Assembly (NCBI RefSeq): GCF_003989135.1
Contig: NZ_RYZZ01000017.1
Coordinates: 1 to 64,000, forward strand
DNA: 64,000 nucleotides
Reading direction: 5' to 3'
From: Peribacillus cavernae
GTDB taxonomy: Bacteria; Bacillota; Bacilli; Bacillales; DSM-1321
The notes beneath the pieces are model-generated. The model was not told the origin of the DNA. It saw only the letters and a program-made list of their open reading frames with translations, and ran no database searches. Made by a program: the position numbers and the translations under genes. Positions 60,797 through 64,000 of the stretch are shown here, in pieces. How positions within the stretch are numbered: the first letter of the stretch is position 1; every line of letters starts with the position of its first letter.

Positions 60797-62356
60797 ATGC
60801 TTTTAACCAATTTAATCGACCATACGAAAGAACATTATGGGGAATATCCTTTTCTCTATTATAAGGATAAAACATATACCAACCTTGAAGTCGAAAAAAT
60901 GGCGAAAAAATTCTCGATTTTATTACGAAATCACGATATTGCCGATGGTGAAAGAGTGGTTGTCAGTATCCCCAATTGCCCTGAAGTCATTTTCGCGTAT
61001 CAAGGGATCCTTCGTTCACGAAGTATAGTGATTCCTGTTATGCACCTGCTCCACCCAAGAGAAATCCACTTTATCCTGAATGATTCTAAAGCAAAAGCGA
61101 TCATCACATCTTCTCAAGTCCTTCCCAATATGATTGAAGCCTCCAAAGACCTTGCATATAAGCCAATATTCATTGTTGTCGATCAGCTAGAAAACAAAGA
61201 TGTCTTTGATGGTTATGAAATTATTGAACTATATAAAGAAATCGAAACGATAGAAAACTCCCACGAGCTGTTAACAGATGCACAGGAAAGTGATACCGCT
61301 GTCATCCTTTATACATCAGGTACGACTGGAAGGCCTAAGGGGGTCATGCTTACTCATAAGAACCTTTACAGCAGTGCGATGTCTGCGTACGAATTATTAA
61401 ACGACCGGGAAGACGCAGGCCGGGGCACAACTTTAGGGGTTTTGCCATTAGCGCATGTATACGGCTTTACAATGATGAACTCATGCTTTCTTTTAGGCAG
61501 TTCTGTGGTTATTTTTCCTAAATTTGACGTCGATCGGGTATTTGCATGCATTGAAAAATATAACGTCAGGGCCTTCTCTGCGGTCCCAGCTATGCTGTAT
61601 GCCATGGTTTCCTCCCCTAATGTTGACCAATATGATCTCTCAAGTTTAGAATCGGTAGGCAGTGGATCCGCAGCCTTACCGGTTGCTGTGATCCATGCTT
61701 TCAAGCAGAAATTCAATGCTGAAATCCGGGAAGGCTACGGGCTTTCTGAAGCAGCCCCTACAGTAGCAGCCCATAGGGAAGGCATGCCTATTAAACCTGG
61801 ATCCGTAGGTGTCGCCATCCCGGGGGTTCAAGTACGAGTTGTTGATGAAAATGTAACTGACGTGCCAAAGGGTGAAATTGGCGAACTGATTGTCAAAGGC
61901 GATAATATTACGACTGGATATTACGGCTTGGAAGAAGCAACGAAGAAAGCAATCAAAGATGGTTGGTTGTTCACCGGAGATCTGGCAACCATGGACAACG
62001 ATGAATATCTATATATCGTGGATCGGAAAAATGATTTAATTATCCGCGGCGGTTTTAATATCTACCCGAGAGACCTTGAAGAAGTAATTATGTCCCATGA
62101 AGCTGTTGCAGAAGTGGCCGTCATTGGCATTCCCGATGAAAGAATTGGTGAGGAAATCGTCGCCTGTGTCGTCAAAAACCCAGGGTCGATTGTTTCCGAA
62201 GTAGAAATCATCGCCTATAGCCAACAAAAACTGGCAAAATACAAAACTCCTAAACGTGTTGTCTTTCTCCAACAGCTGCCAAGAAACGGAGTAGGCAAAA
62301 TACTCAAAAGGAAATTAAGGGAAATGTATGAAACCACCGATTTTAGCTTCTCATAA
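60797..62356 (+). CDS. Acyl-CoA ligase (AMP-forming)
   Basis: A 519-residue adenylate-forming enzyme. P-loop motif ILYTSGTTGRPKGVMLTHKN near 176, REGYGLSEAAP near 314, TGDLATMD near 398, DRKNDLIIRGGFNIYP near 418, and the C-terminal catalytic Lys in NGVGKILKRKL near 505. It converts a carboxylic acid, ATP and CoA to acyl-CoA. Substrate class (medium- or long-chain, or aryl acid) is not clear. ATG after AAAGGGAGG. It probably provides the substrate for the divergent acyl-CoA dehydrogenases. Confidence 0.92.
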   Translation: MLLTNLIDHTKEHYGEYPFLYYKDKTYTNLEVEKMAKKFSILLRNHDIADGERVVVSIPNCPEVIFAYQGILRSRSIVIPVMHLLHPREIHFILNDSKAKAIITSSQVLPNMIEASKDLAYKPIFIVVDQLENKDVFDGYEIIELYKEIETIENSHELLTDAQESDTAVILYTSGTTGRPKGVMLTHKNLYSSAMSAYELLNDREDAGRGTTLGVLPLAHVYGFTMMNSCFLLGSSVVIFPKFDVDRVFACIEKYNVRAFSAVPAMLYAMVSSPNVDQYDLSSLESVGSGSAALPVAVIHAFKQKFNAEIREGYGLSEAAPTVAAHREGMPIKPGSVGVAIPGVQVRVVDENVTDVPKGEIGELIVKGDNITTGYYGLEEATKKAIKDGWLFTGDLATMDNDEYLYIVDRKNDLIIRGGFNIYPRDLEEVIMSHEAVAEVAVIGIPDERIGEEIVACVVKNPGSIVSEVEIIAYSQQKLAKYKTPKRVVFLQQLPRNGVGKILKRKLREMYETTDFSFS

Positions 62357-62424
62357 TTTTTATACTTCAAAACCGTTGATCGGTAAATGTTGCTAGACCA
62401 TAATATAGTGTTTTGATCTCTCCA

Positions 62425-62459
62425 TGCCCATCAGTGTTCAAGAAGTCCTGATGGGCATT
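62425..62459. terminator. Stem-loop between ligase and pirin genes
   Basis: ATGCCCATCAG and CTGATGGGCAT are perfectly complementary around a 13-base loop, between two convergent genes. The T tails are short on both sides, so efficiency is doubtful. Confidence 0.6.
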
Positions 62460-62495
62460 TGAAAAGACATTTTCGCAATCCCGGGACCTCTAACC

Positions 62496-63353
62496 TTAAT
62501 CAAACAGCCCATCCTGATAATCCTTGTAAGCCTGGATGAGTTCTTCCTCTGTGTTCATGACGAACGGTCCGCGATGGGCTATCGGTTCATTAAGAGGTTC
62601 ACCGTTAAGAACCAAAATAATCGCATTTTCACTGGTGGCTTTCAATAAAATATCTTCGCCTTCATTTTTAAAAAGGACAAATTGCTGGGCTGATACATTT
62701 CTTTCCTCATTGATTTCTACTGAGCCCTTCAAGATAAAAATGCCTGTATTGTAGTCGCTCCGAAGAGACATGGTCGCTTTTCCATTACGATTAAGGCGAA
62801 CGTCATACATGTTCATAGGAGTAAAAGTAGATGCAGGTCCGATTATCCCGTTGTATTCTCCTGCGATCACCCTTACTGTTCCCTCTTGATCTTGAAGGGA
62901 GACATTTGGAATTTTATCAATAGAAAGGGATTGATATTTCGGGCCAGTCAGTTTGTGTACTTTCGGGAGATTAATCCAGAGTTGAACGAAATCGACCGCT
63001 CCGCCTTCAGGAAGTTCCGGAAACTCCATATGTTGAATCCCGGACCCGGCTGTCATCCATTGCACCTCATCCTTATTTATAGTGCCGCCATTCCCTTTAG
63101 TATCAAAATGGGTAATACTCCCTTCAAATACAATCGAAACCGTTTCAATCCCCCTATGCGGGTGCAAGCCATCTGTTCTGCCCTTGCCGGAAATAGCCGC
63201 AAATGTCATGGACGGGCCATGATCCATTAAAAAGAACGGACTCATCCTTTGGGGATCGCTGTATTTGGGAAGGTAATTTTTCACTTGAAAATCGCCGACT
63301 TGAAAAGGCTCTGAACCGCCAAAAATTTGCTCAATTTGTTTATAATTTTCCAT
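62496..63353 (-). CDS. Pirin-family protein
   Basis: A 285-residue bicupin of the pirin/YhaK-YhhW family. The N-terminal cupin holds the metal ligands in LHPHRGIETV near 61 and SGIQHMEFPE near 105; the C-terminal cupin is the usual non-metal half. Some bacterial pirins have quercetin dioxygenase activity; others modulate metabolic enzymes. ATG after AGAGGAAA. Convergent with the acyl-CoA ligase and upstream of no obvious partner. Confidence 0.9.
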   Translation of the reverse strand: MENYKQIEQIFGGSEPFQVGDFQVKNYLPKYSDPQRMSPFFLMDHGPSMTFAAISGKGRTDGLHPHRGIETVSIVFEGSITHFDTKGNGGTINKDEVQWMTAGSGIQHMEFPELPEGGAVDFVQLWINLPKVHKLTGPKYQSLSIDKIPNVSLQDQEGTVRVIAGEYNGIIGPASTFTPMNMYDVRLNRNGKATMSLRSDYNTGIFILKGSVEINEERNVSAQQFVLFKNEGEDILLKATSENAIILVLNGEPLNEPIAHRGPFVMNTEEELIQAYKDYQDGLFD

Positions 63354-63404
63354 TATATATTTCCTCTCTTTTTTCGTCTAATCAGCATTTTTCGTGACCT
63401 CAGG

Positions 63405-63667
63405 CTATTCGGTCTTTTCGATTTTTTCATCTTTCATCCGGCTGAAAATAAAAGCAAGAATCGAGCCTGAAATGTTATGCCAGACGCTGAAAATGGCGCT
63501 TGGTACAGCGGCCAAAGGTGAAAAATGTGCCGTCGCTATCGCCACACCAACACCGGAATTCTGCATCCCGACCGCCATTGCGACTGCTTTGTGTTTAGCT
63601 AAGTCCATCCCACCCAAAAAGTAAATGTTTTGCCAGCAAATGTGCTGACTCTCTCTATAAATCCCAT
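63405..63667 (-). pseudogene. Bile acid:sodium symporter (BASS) family remnant, internally deleted
   Basis: The normal start survives: AAGGAGG, ATG at 63667, [18 protein letters not shown], then a TAG at 63599. In another frame from about 63617 the normal C-terminus continues as [20 protein letters not shown] and then [16 protein letters not shown], ending at 63405. A BASS protein has about 320 residues, so some 230 residues of the middle are missing and the junction is out of frame. Clear deletion-type pseudogene. Confidence 0.8.
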
Positions 63668-63892
63668 GACAACCTCCTTAATGATGTTAAAATAAATGAT
63701 TAAATATTTTAAATACCGATATTTTACTATAAATTATGAAGTCATGAAAGCATATTTTAAACTTTTTAACTATTTTAAAAAGCAAGAAGGAAACACCTTT
63801 TTAAAACGCCTCCATTCTATCGTTTTATTACAATAATATTTCCATATAGAGCTATACTAATGAAAGGAATTATTTTATGGAGGATACTTACT

Positions 63893-64000
63893 TTGTCTTA
63901 TCGGAATAGACGTCTAGAAGAATTTCTGGAGGCAATCACTCAATTACCCCAGAAGAGTATGCTTAGCAAAGACGATTTGCTGACAAAACAGTTTTTGATA
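63893..64000 (+). CDS. N-terminal part of an unidentified gene (runs off the window)
   Basis: A frame beginning with TTG eight bases after ATGGAGG stays open to the right edge, giving 36 residues that start MSYRNRRLEEFLEAITQLP. The charged, helical N-terminus does not identify a family. The ribosome site and open frame support a real gene; the ATG in front opens only a ten-codon frame. Confidence 0.55.
   Translation, partial: MSYRNRRLEEFLEAITQLPQKSMLSKDDLLTKQFLI

Noticed and set aside
1-64000. CRISPR arrays, rRNA, tRNA, complete insertion sequences, prophage genes
   Set aside because: Read on both strands; no repeat-spacer arrays, cloverleaf-like genes, transposases or phage modules were seen.

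Overview
The window looks like the chromosome of an aerobic, spore-former-type member of the Bacillaceae (Bacillus sensu lato). The evidence is moderate-to-low GC, strong AGGAGG-type ribosome binding sites, frequent TTG and GTG starts, cre-like (CcpA) operators, a WalR-type box, yhaO/yhaN, hutUIG and a Ktr-type potassium system. No rRNA, tRNA, CRISPR array, complete insertion sequence or prophage was found. Most of the window is minus-strand catabolic operons, each with its own regulator and transporter.

Region by region. (1) 0.3-6 kb: hutU-hutI-hutG for histidine degradation, without hutH or hutP, below an orphan receiver-AraC regulator; a five-copy, helically phased GTCGTC repeat lies beyond hutG. 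(2) 6.7-10.6 kb, plus strand: an IseA-like secreted protein behind a WalR box, a Ktr/Trk potassium pair and a methyltransferase. (3) 10.8-15.6 kb: yhaO-yhaN, an SbcD/SbcC-like repair pair. (4) 15.9-22 kb: a GntR regulator, a CaiB-type CoA-transferase, an HMG-CoA-lyase-like enzyme and TctC-TctB-TctA; together these look like uptake, CoA activation and cleavage of a branched dicarboxylate such as 3-hydroxy-3-methylglutarate or citramalate. (5) 22.3-27.1 kb: a MetX-like hydrolase with a coupled 15-residue leader, a TSUP transporter, a POT peptide symporter and a Uma2 protein. (6) 27.2-39.8 kb: the most distinctive block. It holds an OpuC-type ABC importer, MmgE/PrpD, a DUF6282 hydrolase, a sensor kinase with an NtrC-type sigma-54 activator, a tandem nitrilase and an alpha/beta-fold protein. 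Three near-perfect sigma-54 promoters (TTGGCAC-N5-TTGCA) precede the three metabolic transcription units and tie them into one regulon. (7) 41-52.7 kb: an acid-sugar-type cluster with a DeoR regulator, a DUF1537 kinase, PdxA2, two paralogous FAD oxidoreductases, an MFS transporter, an SDR, a cyclase-family hydrolase, a GntR regulator and an Nramp-fold transporter that has lost the metal-site motifs. (8) 53-58 kb: a class V PLP enzyme, an RNA methyltransferase, an EamA transporter and an MBL hydrolase. (9) 58.1-62.4 kb: paired acyl-CoA dehydrogenases divergent from an acyl-CoA ligase whose predicted -35 element is overlapped by a cre site. (10) 62.5-64 kb: pirin, an internally deleted BASS transporter remnant and the start of an unidentified gene.

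The best candidates for undescribed biology are the sigma-54 regulon at 27-40 kb, which includes two members that lack their catalytic nucleophile, and the twin-flavoprotein/atypical Nramp cluster at 41-53 kb. All functions are read from sequence motifs and context; no database search was run. Identities and substrate assignments are inferences unless a motif is stated.
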